Positions 23,816-35,820 of a DNA stretch of 64,000 bases are shown in pieces; positions within the stretch are counted from its first letter, which is position 1, and every line of letters starts with the position of its first letter. The position numbers and the translations under genes were made by a program. The DNA comes from Brachypodius melanocephalos (lineage: Eukaryota > Chordata > Aves > Passeriformes > Pycnonotidae): the NCBI GenBank assembly GCA_013398615.1, contig VZSR01000329.1:234886-298885 (forward strand). Reading direction: 5' to 3'. A model generated the notes under the pieces. That model did no database searches. It saw nothing but the letters and a program-made list of their open reading frames with translations, and was not told the DNA's origin.

Positions 23816-24380
23816 GGGGCTTGCCCCGCTCAGCGACAACGCCACCGCCGGCTGCCCTGGGTGCAGCGGCCTTACAGCCAGGACCAGGACGGAGAGAAGG
23901 ACGAGGAGAGTTGTGAGGGGCACGGCAGAGCCGCCTCGGGCCCCGGTCCCGCTCCCGCGTCCGCCGTGTCCCGGCAACGGCGCGAGCCGCGCGCTTGCGT
24001 CACCCCGCGCGCCGCCGCCGAGCGCGCGCCTGCGCGGCGCGGGGGAGCGGCCGCGGCGCTGCGGTGCCCGTGGGGCGGCGGCGGCTCCTCCGCGGGACGT
24101 GCCGGGGATGCGGTGAGCGGGACCCGCCCCCCGCCGCCCCTCGGCGCCGAGCGCAAGGCTCGGGCCGGGGGAAGCCGGCGGGTGCGGACGGGGCAGGGCC
24201 GGGGGGGGGGGGGGAGCGGGCGGGGCAGCCGTGACGCAGCCGGGCTGAGCGCGGCCCGTTCCGCGCCCGGCGCTGAGGGCCCGCACCGGGGGAGGGTAGG
24301 CGGGGCGCGCCGGAGCCATGAGGGGCTGTGTGCCAGGGTTCGTCCGCGCTGCTCGGGGCGCCTCGTGGGACTGCGATGAC
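23816..24380 (+). promoter_or_regulatory. RNF141: CpG island, RNF141 promoter and untranslated exon 1
   Basis: Extremely GC- and CpG-rich, in sharp contrast to AT-rich flanks, and it lies about 1.5 kb upstream of the RNF141 ATG on the same strand. Candidate sites are an NRF1-like GCGCCTGCGC at 24026-24035, CRE-like TTGCGTCA at 23995-24002 and TGACGCA at 24232-24238, plus several GGGCGG boxes. A good donor, gtgagc at 24113, would end a non-coding exon 1 near 24112. A run of 14 G at 24201-24214 could form a G-quadruplex. Long ORFs through the island are composition artefacts. The start site is inferred. Confidence 0.8.
24201..24214 (+). repeat. G14 homopolymer
   Basis: Fourteen consecutive G within the CpG island, just after the putative exon 1 donor. 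Confidence 0.9.
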
Positions 24381-24420
24381 GAGGGGTGTGTCGGGTCTTG
24401 AAGGGTGAACAACAGGGAAC

Positions 24421-24586
24421 ATTTCATAGAGTGACAGGATGTGCCTTGTTGGAAGGGGCTCGCAGGGATCAAAGTCCAACTCCTGGCCCTCACGGGACAC
24501 CCCAAGAGTCACCCCGTGTGCCTGAGAGTGTTGTCCAAACGCTGCTTGAACTCTGTCAGCCTTGGTGCTGTGACCACTTCCCTGGG
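24421..24586 (-). mobile_element. CR1 LINE 3' end, minus orientation, cut by the gap
   Basis: Reads as the reverse complement of a CR1 3' end: ttcatagagtgacaggatg, then ttggaagggg, gtccaactcctggccctcac, and ccttggtgctgtgaccactt before the N run. It lies in RNF141 intron 1. The rest is hidden by the gap and no CR1 text resumes after it. Confidence 0.8.
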
Positions 24587-24686
24587 NNNNNNNNNNNNNN
24601 NNNNNNNNNNNNNNNNNNNNNNNNNNNNNNNNNNNNNNNNNNNNNNNNNNNNNNNNNNNNNNNNNNNNNNNNNNNNNNNNNNNNNN
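24587..24686. other. Assembly gap (100 N)
   Basis: Exactly 100 unknown bases, which is usually a placeholder for unknown length. It sits next to a CR1 copy and an extreme-GC promoter. Confidence 0.99.
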
Positions 24687-25557
24687 TGGATGTTCTGAGG
24701 TTCGCTTGCCCTCACACACCTCTGTCTGTAGAAGTCTTTAAAAGGCCTGACACAACTGGTTTGCTTGACAAACAATGAACTCTGCAAAGAGGCATTTTGG
24801 GGGAATTCAAATGCAGAGGGATCAAGGGGAGTGAGTAGATAGATACTCAGAGGGCATGGCATTAATCCTTGGGCAGACTTGTGGGGAAAAAGATTTGGGT
24901 ATGAAGGAAAGATGAAGTAAGTTGGAGTTGGAGACGTTTAAGCCAGTCAGTTCTGTAATACATCCTAAAGTTGAGTGTTTTGTGCAGATAGAGGGGTCTC
25001 TAAATTGATTTCTACTGACATGGAGTCCTTGGCTTACCAGTTTCAGAATGCTGTGGAAGTTCTTTTGATCTGCCAATGTAAGTTTGATATAAGAAAGCTG
25101 ATTCCTAATGTGATGTCTGTGTATAAACAGACATTGATGTACTTCTTTGCAGACATTCTGATATTCACACGCACAAATATTTAGAATAAACAAAGATTGC
25201 CATACATTACCATGGTCATCTTAAGATTTTTTTTTCCGTTCCATTGGATCTATTTATATATGTGTGTGTTGGAGCTGAATCTGTGTGGAAAGTTATCTCT
25301 ATTTAATATAAGCATTGCTGTAAGCAAAATAGTACATTTTTAGTAAGATTATAATGCTACATTCCAGACTCTTCAAAGTGTTTCTGATTTGACTGTTCAG
25401 GTTGTGTTGCTCGTGGAATAATTACTGTAGGCTGAAAGGAAGTGAGGGAGTAGTCACTCACAAACACACAAATGTAACTCTCTCAAATATTTTTAGCAGA
25501 GACTCTCCACCTTGAATGAGAACTTCTCTCTGCAGAACTGGGGTGAAGAACTTCACC

Positions 25558-25700
25558 ATGGGTCAACAGATTTCAAACCACACACAAACTGTAATTAACA
25601 AGTTGCCAGAAAAAGTAGCAAAGCATGCCTCTTTGGTTCAAGAAAGTGGTTTCCTAACCTATGAAGAGTTTCTGGGAAGAGTAGCTGAACTCAATGATAT
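25558..25700 (+). CDS. RNF141: RNF141 coding exon 1
   Basis: ATG at 25558, donor gtaagc at 25701. It encodes residues 1-47 and two bases of codon 48. The exon also holds some 5' UTR; an acceptor at ctctctgcag (25526-25535) is one candidate for its left edge. Confidence 0.94.
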
Positions 25701-28700
25701 GTAAGCCTTACTTTGCTTCTCTTTTTTGTGTGTGTTTTACAGAGACCTTGTATGCAATATATTACTGTGTGCTGGCTAAGCCAGAACTGGCCCCATGGTT
25801 TTGAAGTGTTTTCGTCATTTCTTTATGTTTTTATAATGGTTGTAATTATACTTCAAAACCAAAGCCTTTTCTCTGCCTTAAATTCACTTTTCTCCAATAC
25901 TCTTCTTCCACCAACTGTTGCTCTCTCTTAAAAGTTCACAAGAGGTGATTTAGCGTTGTGTTTTTGTTAGTGTCACCTGTGTCCCTTATTGTTCCACCTT
26001 CCACCTGAAGTTGCAATGCTGTTTCCTCTCTGCTTGTCAGTTTGGGTAGCAAGGAGCAGTAGAAGCCTGGTAGGGACAGCAGATCTACATGAGGAGGGTG
26101 GCACCTGAGACAGAAAGGTTTGTGACCATCCCTGCTACCTCTGCAGACATGCAAGGCTGCTCCTCATTAAGGGTGAGATGTATCTCACTGTCCCAAACCA
26201 GTGACCTAGATAATCCCAAACAAAAGGCTGCTTTTTTGTCAGATTTTTCATAGCCTGCCTTTTATTTGACCAGTACAATGACAGTAAAAGGAGATGGGCA
26301 GAAAAGCAGTGTTGTCATATTTAGCCTGTATTTATGGTATAAAATGAAGTGGAAACACAAACACATTCAATAAGGGCTTTGTAATGTTTGCTGTTTAAGT
26401 AAAATGTGAATTTGTATTCAGTTTAGAAATTATTTTGGAGAGGGTCATACTTTTGTGAATGACCTTAAAGAACACATAGCTGTCTTCTGGGTAGACACAT
26501 AAATAGATTTTGAAGAAGATAACATGATGTTTTGCCTGAAACTCCAGGCATATATCAGTATAATTCACTCCAAAATATTGTTATTCAAGTGGTTTCTTTC
26601 TTTCCAGTGTTTACTTAAGCCTGAATGCATTCTGATTCTTATGGAATAGACTGTTGTGTCTGTGTTCCATGAAACAAAAAAATCTTAGGTCACCTGACTC
26701 ATTATTAATGTGTACTAACAAAAATACACCTCATCAGCACATGCTGGTACTCACAGGCTTTTTTTTACATACCTCTTGAGGAAATAACCTTTTCAGATTG
26801 GAGACAAGATTGTGTGATTAGTGCAATAAACAGCGAGAGTATATATGAATTTAAATGTCTATAAAGTACACCTGCTTGCTGATGCTGGATCAGAAGACTT
26901 GCACAGCATTTTCTGAAGTTTGCTGTGCAGTTTAAAGTGACATGGATTGTGTATTCCATGACATGCTAAGAAGGTCATTACTCTATACTTTGATGCCCCT
27001 GGGCAGTATTGCTAAAATCTCTTTTAAGGACAGAGAGCAGACAGGTGAACCCTAAATAATCCCGCTTGGCTGAGGCTGTTGATCTTTGCATGTCCAGCAC
27101 ATGGCCTTAAACTGATGTTGCTTTGTTTCAGTACTGCAAAATTGGCTTCTGGACAAGACAAACATCTGTTATTTGAAGTGCAGCCTGGGTCTGATTCTTC
27201 TGCTTTCTGGAAGGTGATCGTTAGGATAATATGTACCAAAGTAAGTGTGAACATTTTCATTTGATGGGCAGTTTGTATGCAAAGATTACTTGTAAAATCC
27301 ACCACCTGCTACATGTGATACAAATTATGTGTTCAGAGGTGCTGTTGGAGTTAAATTAAGTCTAAATTCTAAGTTTCTGCAAAAAGCACGGCAACAAAAA
27401 CATTTTTATAACTAAGTTAAAAGGAGTGATACCTTCCAGTGGAGCACTAATAGCCTTTAGTTACAAATGCAGGTGATTTGAAAGATCAAATAATCCAATG
27501 GTACAACAAACTCTGAACTGTAGATTTTGAAATTAGTAGAAATTAATCAGGTCTTCCAGGTATTATTAGTTGAGCTAGTGTGCCTGCACATAGTCTGATT
27601 CTTTAGAAAACCAATCTAAAGGTTAAATGTTTTATTTTAAGACAAAAACTTACGAAATTTGCTCTGTCTAATGAGGAAATTTCCCCTCTCTATCCTATGA
27701 CGTAAAGTCCTTTAATGATCCTGAATCCCCTGAGCAATCTTAACATGTGGTTAAACAAGCCAACCTTCCAACTCTGTTTGAAACCAACAGTTAGCAGTTT
27801 TCTGCTTACTCCTAGTTTTCATTAAGGCAGCCGTCACTGTAGGCAATTTTGAGTTCAGATATCAAATGCCTGATTAGCCTGTGGTTGGTTCTAAGTTCAG
27901 CCCAGGTTTTTGGGCCTTAGGTCCCTACTCACACCTGAATCCATTTGAGTAGTGATGACAATTGCCTTGCCCTAAAATTGTGGTGCTGCCTGTGGTGTTC
28001 CTCCTGCTGCAGCAGCTGTGGGCAGTCCTGACTCTTGCTGGGGCAGACTGCAGCGTGTTTGTGTGGTGAAGGACATTTAGGAAGGGGACAGCTGCGTTAC
28101 ATGAGAACTGCAGTGCTTTACAAACATTCTGAGCAATGCCAAATTAAAATCTGATAAGTAACTGTAAACAATTCTTATATCTTAAGATAAATAAAACAAG
28201 TGGCATCGTGGAAGCTTCTAGAATCTTGAACTTGTATCAGTTCACTCAGCTTTATAAAGACATCACCAGTCAAGCAGCAGGAGTTCTTGCACAGAGTGAT
28301 ACTTCTGAAGAAGCTGCTGAGAGTTGGATGTCTCTGTCTTCGTGTCAGGCCAGCTTGTGGATGGGAAGGTATTTTGATACCCTTTAGCTTCTGACCCCAG
28401 TTACAGCATAAGCATTTTGGGAGTTGTGCTTCAAACCTGAACTACAAATACCTGCTGGCTCTGGCCATCTGCAGGCTTTGTACTCTCACAAACATGAACA
28501 AACACCTTCCCTTGCACCAAGGGAGCTGCAGTGCACTTGGGTGAAATCCTGAAATACGGTGCTACCATACGTTAGCTTCAGAACAGCCCTGTGAGAGATC
28601 AGTTCTAATGTAAACATAGTGTATGTTGAATCTCCTGAATAAGGAAACGGGAGGAAAAGGAATCAGCTGCAGCTACAAATCCAGGGGGTTTGACAGTGTT

Positions 28701-31700
28701 TGCTTAAATGGATTTTGTTATTGTTCCACTTAAACTTTCTCTTCCTCTTACATTTTGGCATGTGAAAGTTCCCATCTGTTGCCACTAGAAACCCATCAGT
28801 TATGGTAATAATTTAACTTGTAAGACTGGAAAAATGTGAACTGTCACACTCACATTAACCTTCTGCTTTGTTAACCAGAGGAAAAACAAAAGACTGAGGT
28901 CAACACCTGCAGTAACTTGAGTTCAAACTGAATGTAACGGCAAGAAGCCTGTCGCCCTTTCCCTGTGTGGAAGCATTGCTGCCACCAGTAAATCCTTACT
29001 TTTCCTGAATAAGTTCAGAGTTCCAACTCAGTTTAAAGTGAGGTAGAGCTAGGTTTTACAAGAAGAGGTAGTAAATGGTAGAGTTCTCTCTATGTTCATC
29101 AGTGAAGAGCTGGCAGCCAGGTATTTTAATGAAACAGCCTGTGTGCACACACACATTGCTGTTGCAGTGAAAAAGGGTCACCTGTGTTGTCACTCCATAG
29201 AGACCACTGGCTTTTCTAAGTCAGTGGACTGCAGAAGGCATTATTTTAATTTCATTTAATTTCCTCTAAATTGTGAATGTGTTTGAGAAAGACCAGGGAA
29301 ATTGCTTTCTCAAGGTTGCAGCAGAACACACGTTTTTCTGGAAATGGCCTTTTCCTTCAAACAGTCAAACCAGACAACACAGACCCCAGATACTTATGCA
29401 AAACAACTTCATATATTGCTAAAGTCAATGAGGAAGATAAAAGGTTTCATATGTGAGTTTTTCAGCATCCTTCTTGTTTGTAAACTTCATCACTTGAGGC
29501 AGTATCAGTCAAATAAAAACAGAGTATGCTTTGTTAATATGATGCAGTTTGGTGAGCTTGTGTTTTAGCTAAGTTTTTCAAGTTACTAAGGAAAATACAG
29601 GCTGAAGCACCTTCAGGTATTCTACACCAATGAAATCCTCTGTGTGTTTTTCTGTGATAACCACCCATTTGCCTCGGTTCTTCTCACCTTTTGACATTTT
29701 TCAGCTCTGCAAAGTTAGCCCTCACTGTCTAAAAATAGCGAGCGTTATCTGTTTAATTCCTGACTTTTTCCCCTAGAATAATATCCATATCTCTACAACA
29801 TCCACTTCCTATTCAGAGCATTCAAAATATGACTAAGTGATTTATGCTTTCTGATAATGAAAAGATAAGCATTTCCTTAGTCTGTCACTCCTTTATTTTA
29901 CTGTTTCTTCAGGAACATAGTCCTGTGACTAAAGCTGACTTTGCAAAAACTTTATAAATAGGCCTTGTATAATTGCTTGTATAGACACCAGCAAATCTGA
30001 AAAATTCAAGTGGTCTTAAAGGTTAGTACTCAGAATTGCATGGAGGAGGAAAATGAGAGGGAACAGATCTAAAGAATACAGTGAGAAAGCTTCTTGGAAA
30101 CTGTTGTCCTCATTGTATGCAAATTAACGTCTGTAAAAAAACAGACAACCAAAACCTTGTCATTTTAAAGTTATTTCTCCAAAAGCAAATGGAGAAGGAA
30201 ACCCCAAGGACCTACTGAAATATAAAACAAAGGCATGTTGACTGCTGTCCAGTAGCTGGCTGTTTTGTACAGTTCAAAAATGAATCTGTATTTGACCAGC
30301 TCCCTTAGATGCCTGATGAAAAAACTGTCTGGTCAGTAGCCACTAAAGTGGACTGACTTCTGAAATGCCTTTTTTTTTCCTAGAATGGTATCTCTGTCAC
30401 TTAGATCAGAACAGGGGTTCCCAAATCAGGGTTTTGGAAAACTCAAGCAATTTAGAACATTTCCTTGGCTGTCTTGGAAGTGAGCTGTGACTATAAAATT
30501 GTGAACTTTACATGTCTGGTTAAGCCAGTGAAAGCTGAGGATTCTCTGCACCTTTTCACACTTGAGAAGTCTTGAATGGTGCAAGTATTTGAGATACTCC
30601 TGTTCAGAGCATTAGATGCATATATCTGTTACTTGGGAAAAAGATATAAAATCTCAGCATCTATCTTGGGTAGTGAGATAATTTTTAAATTTCCCCACCA
30701 ATAGAAACATGTGGGAGTTTAACTGGAAAAGCTGTGGTAACAGTCATCTTGAGAGTCCTAATTTGAGGAGTAATCATATGGAGCATATTGCAAACTGAAA
30801 TCAGCCTTTTTAATCTAATGAGCAGTTCAGCTCTTGGCATTTTGATGCCATGTGAAATGAGTGAACGTGCATTCTGGTAGTGATCCTCTTGACATGCATG
30901 TTTTTGTCTGGGATATAAACCAGCTCACCGAAATTTGGCAGAGTTCATTATGAACTAGTTCAGCCTGATGTGCAGCGACAGGAAGGCAGGTTCTTCTCCT
31001 GCCTTTAATGTAAACAGTGTTTCTGTTCTTCTGCCCAGCCATGTGAAACAAAGCAGTTACAACTCCTCACACTTCCTTGTTGATAGGAAAAGGGATTTGC
31101 AGAACCCTTGGCAACACCAAAAGCACCTGACACTAACACAAAAACCTGACACAAAAAATAAATGCACATTCTGGCTTAGTTTAGTTCACTGCTGACATAG
31201 ACTGGGATGACATAAGTAGTCCATTCACAGATTAAAAGCACAGGTGTTTCTTTCTGGCCATCACTAATTATTACGAAAAATGTAGTAACTGGGGTAATTT
31301 CTGGGGCATAAATATCAAACACCTGGAAGAAAACATCTGGTCTTCTCTTCTGCAGGGTTAAACAGCTGACAGATGAAGAGGAATGTTGCATCTGCATGGA
31401 TGGGCGTGCTGATTTAATCCTGCCATGTGCTCACAGCTTCTGCCAGAAATGCATTGATAAATGGTAATATAGATGAAAGGATATTAATTATTTTATAATC
31501 TGCATGTTTCAGTTTGGTTTGACAGATTCTATGGTTGCCATATAATTTAATGTCTGAAGATATTCCCAGGCTACATATGATACATAACAAGTTTGAGTAA
31601 AATCAGACTGAAGCAGAAGGAAAGCAGGAAATTTTGTGAAAAAGAGATGTGAAAGTGCTCTTCAACATTTGTTTTGTAGTTTCTTACATCCTTTTATTCT

Positions 31701-33205
31701 TCAAAAATTGAATTGTTATAGTCTTGCTCAGGAACTTGAGAAGATGTTATATGCAGATGCTGGCATGTTACGCTTCACAAAATCTCATTTAAGGCTTGTT
31801 AAGACTGTGCAAATATGAAGGCAAGTTGGACTGTCTGTCACTAACTTGGGAAATAACTATAAGAGGGATTTTTTTCCATATGTTATGCTTTCACTTCAAG
31901 TAAATAGCATACAATTTACTGATTTAAATATATCAGACTCTTCCAGAAAGATACTACTTCTCAATGGCAGCACCTTCAAATTTACATGTATAACATGTAG
32001 CTTACAATGTTCAGCTTCACAGTAAATTAAACACCTTTTCAGATTCTGCATCTCTTATACACCAGTTCTTGGAAAAAACGGGAGAGAAAAATTCTTTTGT
32101 GGAGGAACACAGCTCTTGTCTGACCACGCAGGCATTCAGGGATTAGGGGAGTATCCTGGCAGTCTGGCAGGGGTTTTTTGGCTAGTTGGTGCAAGTGGGT
32201 TTACACATAATTTATGCATAAGAGTTTGTTCTGTGGCTTTTTGAAAGACTTACCAAGGAAATTACTATTGTACAAGCACCAGGCTTCCACAAGGAGAAAA
32301 CATACTAAAAAAAATCACTGGATCTCAGGGTACAGCAAGTCATTTCTCTCTTCTGGGAAAATGTCCTAGCATCTATCAGCAAGACAGGGCTTAGTTTAGT
32401 GACTGTGCTGGAGAGTGGATTATATGCTGCTTTGGCTGATGAATCAGCTGAACTCCTCGCTAAGTTCCAGTTACACCATGCCTTCTTTTGGTCTGCAATT
32501 TTTAAGGTTGATCTCCTCTTAATTTAGGCATTACAGAGGCTCCCAGCTCAAACGTAAATGTTTGGGACACCCGAGATGGTGGGAGGGGTTGGGAATCTGA
32601 GGGATCAGTTCTAAACTTCTGTGGGCTGCATGACCCAGGAAAAGGCTCCTTCATCTCTTTGTCTAGGAAGCCTAAGGAGACTGGTTTCTAAGGACCTCAG
32701 CTGAATTCCTGAAGATAGGAAGAATTAATTTAGACAGTGAATTTCCATTTAAACTTTCTGGCCAGGTTGCCAGATGCATCCTGTCTGACCTGAGGAAACG
32801 ATTAGAAGGAACATGATTCCAAATTTTCACTCAAAGAATGGAGCTCCATTCAGAAGTCTTCCTCACAAAGAAAGAAGTTTTTAAACAAAGAAAATAGATA
32901 GGTGGCCTAATCCAGTTAATGTGATCATTCTAGAAGTTCCCACTGGGTTGGTTTTTGTTTGGGTTTTGTTTGTCCACTTGGGGGCTCTTTTGGCTTTTTC
33001 TGGCCAGCCAGAGACCATCAGTGAAAACCACTCATTTCTGTGCCTTCCTAACAGGAGTGACCGCCACAGAAACTGTCCCGTGTGCCGCCGGCAGGTGACT
33101 GGGGCAGGAGATTCCTGGGTGGTGTCAGAGGCCCCTACAGAAGATGACATTGCCACTTACATCCTTAACATGGTGGATGAGGCGGGGCAGCCCCACAGAC
33201 CCTGA
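25558..33205 (+). CDS. RNF141: RNF141 (ZNF230), RING-finger protein, complete, 5 coding exons
   Basis: Exons 25558-25700, 27132-27240, 28187-28368, 31356-31463 and 33055-33205 join into 230 residues, the same length as human RNF141. It is a C3HC4 RING protein, probable E3 ubiquitin ligase, well expressed in testis in mammals. The N-terminus MGQQIS fits an N-myristoylation signal (Gly2, Ser6). Conserved segments follow in order: NKLPEKVAKH, LTYEEFLGRVAELND, LLFEVQPGSDSSAFWK, and LYKDITSQAAGVLAQS. The RING has C155, C158, C169, H171, C174, C177, C188 and C191. The tail is APTEDDIATYILNMVDEAGQ then PHRP. The start has a strong context (cttcaccATGG). The promoter is the CpG island near 24 kb, and intron 1 holds the assembly gap. 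Confidence 0.96.
27132..27240 (+). CDS. RNF141: RNF141 coding exon 2
   Basis: Acceptor ttgtttcag, donor gtaagt. It completes codon 48 (Ile; Val in human) and encodes TAKLASGQDKHLLFEVQPGS to ICTK (49-84). It ends in phase 0. Confidence 0.95.
28187..28368 (+). CDS. RNF141: RNF141 coding exon 3
   Basis: Acceptor tatcttaag, donor gtattt. It encodes INKTSGIVEASRILNLYQFT through SCQASLWMG (85-144) and most of Arg145. The acceptor has a poor pyrimidine tract, but the frame and protein match are clear. Confidence 0.94.
31356..31463 (+). CDS. RNF141: RNF141 coding exon 4, first part of RING
   Basis: Acceptor cttctgcag, donor gtaata. It encodes VKQLTDEEECCICMDGRADL to CIDK (146-180), including six of the eight zinc ligands. 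Confidence 0.96.
31464..33054 (+). other. RNF141: RNF141 intron between coding exons 4 and 5
   Basis: No recognisable exon or repeat. A G4-T6 junction lies near 32170. The ORF reaching into the last exon from 32921 is partly intronic and should not be taken as the start of a protein. Confidence 0.55.
33055..33205 (+). CDS. RNF141: RNF141 coding exon 5, end of RING and C-terminus
   Basis: Acceptor ccttcctaacag. It completes Trp181 and encodes SDRHRNCPVCRRQVTG, with the last two zinc ligands, and the conserved C-terminus ending QPHRP. TGA is at 33203-33205. Confidence 0.96.
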
Positions 33206-34898
33206 CCCTGCCCACCAGGCTGATGATGGCAGAACCACTTGAAGTTCTTGCTCTCCCAAGCGTCTGGTTTTACCTCTCCTTGCCGTTCTTCCACAGTCTG
33301 TCCTTTCCTCCTCCTCTTGGCTGCTGTGAGTCTGTGCTGCTCTCCTAAAGCACAGGGTATCTGAGCAAGGCTCTGTGTGTGCAGTCTTCATTGTTAAACT
33401 GTTCTTTCAGCAAGCTCTTTGATCATTAACACAGTTTACTTTAACAACAGCGTTTGATATTAATTAACAGTTCAACTACTCGATGAAGCAACTTGTAACA
33501 GCACAACTACAACTGCAAACTGTTTGAGCATCACAGTGTCCTGCTACAGAGATGAACCACGCCAGATGGCTTGACCTCACAGTTCCTGCCCTTGAAAGCA
33601 GTCCCTTATTCACAACTAATGTGAATAAAGATGATGAGTTAGCAGTAGTGGTTATTAATTTGAAATTTTACTGTTGAAACTTGAAGGTGTCCCACTGCCT
33701 GTTCTTAAGTAGGAAGTTATTGCTGCTCTTAGTGTTTACAGGTACTTAATCTGATCTGTTATGACTTTTAGTATTAATTATTTTAAATCTTTTTTGGAGA
33801 GTGTAGGCAGGTCTGTAAATGTACATGTGCACTTCCCCTTATTCTTCTAACAAGACTTATCTCTTAGAGTATTTTTTAAAATACGATATTTAGGATAGTC
33901 TCATTAGCTTGGAAACATTAAACAGTTTCATGCACAATCCTAAAAGCAGTAAATCAGCTTCTCAGTAGTTTTTGATAAAGAACAGCTAAAATTATTTCTA
34001 AACATTGGGCATATCTGAAGAGAATGCCTTTATTTGAATTAGCACTTAAGGTGTAGTTTAATCTGATGCTGTGGTTTTACCTGCTCCTCTTGAGTTTTTG
34101 AAGTGGTGAGATCAGAGTTAAAAGATACAAGAAGAGTTACAAGTGATAATCTAAGTAAGGGTGCTTTACTTTATATCTACAAGTGCAATATGCTTTTATG
34201 TAGCAGAGGGAAACTTCTTTAACAATAACGTGGCTTGGAAATGTGACAGCTTAGAAAAGGGTATCACAACTGGAGTGGAAACAGTATTTTGTTTCTAGCA
34301 CAATAAAGTCTTTAAAGAGCTGAGTCTAGACAGCCTAAAATTGTTAGTATTCAGGAAACCCATCTTAAGCCTGTTGTGCATGAATAGTGTTATGGAAATG
34401 AATGGCTACTGTAGAGAATTAATTTTTTTATATATATATATTAACAAATACTACTTTTTCTCACTCAGTAACCTCAAGTTAAAATATTCTAGTGTAGCAT
34501 TTGAGGGAGTATCAGCATAAATCTCGCTTACTGTGAGACTGCATTTTCCCTTACCATACCTGTTAAAATTCCATGATGCCATAAGGCTTAAGTCCTTTAG
34601 TCACAGACAGGTTCTGAACTAAAAGGCATGTGCACATGTAGATATGCATATTTAGGTTATTTTTCTTAATTGGCTACAAAATAACTTAATTATATCAATT
34701 TGTTAAAGAATGTGCACAGCATATGGCACCCATTTGAGCTTGGCTTGTGACACCATTATCAAAATTATCATAGGTTTTAAGAAAGAGAAGCAACATACCC
34801 TTCATGTGTCTGTCATCTGAGTGCCAGTATGGCTGAGTGTGTAAATCTGTATTTAGCTATGGAAAAATCTTTTTAGGAGTGTATATAGCTGAGAATTC

Positions 34899-34919
34899 TT
34901 TTTTTTTTTTTTTTTTTTT
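34899..34919 (+). repeat. T21 homopolymer
   Basis: Twenty-one consecutive T in the RNF141 3' UTR. Confidence 0.9.
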
Positions 34920-35799
34920 CTTAAACCATTGATAGCAATGAGATATTCTTCAGTAAATGTATGGAGTGTTTGGTTGCATAAAGGCAGTTATTGTTTGGGC
35001 TGGAAATTGTTACTGGCCCAGGATTTCCCACTAAAACATGTGCAAATATTCCTAATTATGCAGCAGTTTGTTTTCTTCTTGCTTTTTGAGCTTGCATTAG
35101 TCCATGCTCAGAACTTTCAGATAACCTTTGAATTTTTAAAATTTTTTATATCACTGGAACAGAAAGAACATCTAAATGAAAGCTTCAAGCTAACTTTATT
35201 TTTCAAGTACTTCAAGAATTATACTGAACTGAGATTTTGTAAGTTGACTTTCTGCTGAGAACTTACATGAACTTCTTAAAATGTAATTTTATAATGATGC
35301 AAACAGGTTGTTAATTGCAGCATAATGACAATTACAATATAAACTAATGGAAAATTATTTAAATAGTGAAAAAGTAAACTTTGTATTCTGTACAGCTTTT
35401 TTAAATTAAGTTGCTGTAATTCACACTGCTGTGATGTAGATAATGTAATGTGTGCCTTGTAAAATATATGTACTGTATGTTATATGGAGAAATAGATACT
35501 TTAACACTGAAAAACTAGTAATTTGGTACTGGTTGATATTACTTAGTCTGAAGTGCAACATTTAGCAAACAATTTTGGAAAAATAATCCATTGGCATGGA
35601 CGTGGCAATGAGTTCCAGAAGCTAGACCTTGAAAATGTGAATTACTGCAAATAGCTGTTGGTGGGGGGCATTAGAACAAATTAACTTTCTTGTGTTAACA
35701 TTTCTTACAGGTTTAATGTGAAATTGTAACTTAAACGTTAGAGATGGTATTAATAGCTAAGAACATTCCACTATATTAAACTTTGTGTATGAATTGTGC

Positions 35800-35805
35800 A
35801 ATAAA
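35800..35805 (+). other. Likely distal polyadenylation signal of RNF141
   Basis: Canonical AATAAA 2.6 kb after the stop, followed by GT/T-containing sequence. Confidence 0.6.
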
Positions 35806-35820
35806 GTTACTTTGGAAGAA

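Larger units (their letters stand above)
25701..31355 (+). other. RNF141: RNF141 introns between coding exons 1 and 4
   Basis: Apart from the exons at 27132-27240 and 28187-28368, these stretches are AT-rich intron sequence. I recognise no further exon, repeat family or RNA gene in them. Confidence 0.55.
33206..35820 (+). other. RNF141: RNF141 long 3' UTR
   Basis: AU-rich sequence with AATAAA at 33624-33629, 34302-34307 and 35800-35805. The last is in a typical end (tgtgcaataaagttacttt) with TGTA elements upstream, giving about 2.6 kb of UTR. A T21 run lies at 34899-34919 and a TATATA tract at 34430-34440. The ORF at 34929-35258 has no recognisable homology and sits inside this UTR. Confidence 0.65.

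Noticed and set aside
23708..24505. Long open frames on both strands in the CpG island (up to 265 codons)
   Set aside because: Extreme GC content removes stop codons in all frames. The products are Ala/Arg/Pro/Gly-rich with no domain, and they run through CR1 sequence.
32921..33054. ORF extending RNF141's last exon upstream
   Set aside because: A good acceptor (ccttcctaacag) at 33054 and the human protein match show that only sequence from 33055 is coding.
34929..35258. 109-codon ORF after the RNF141 stop
   Set aside because: Phe/Leu-rich reading of AU-rich 3' UTR with no homology and a poor start context.
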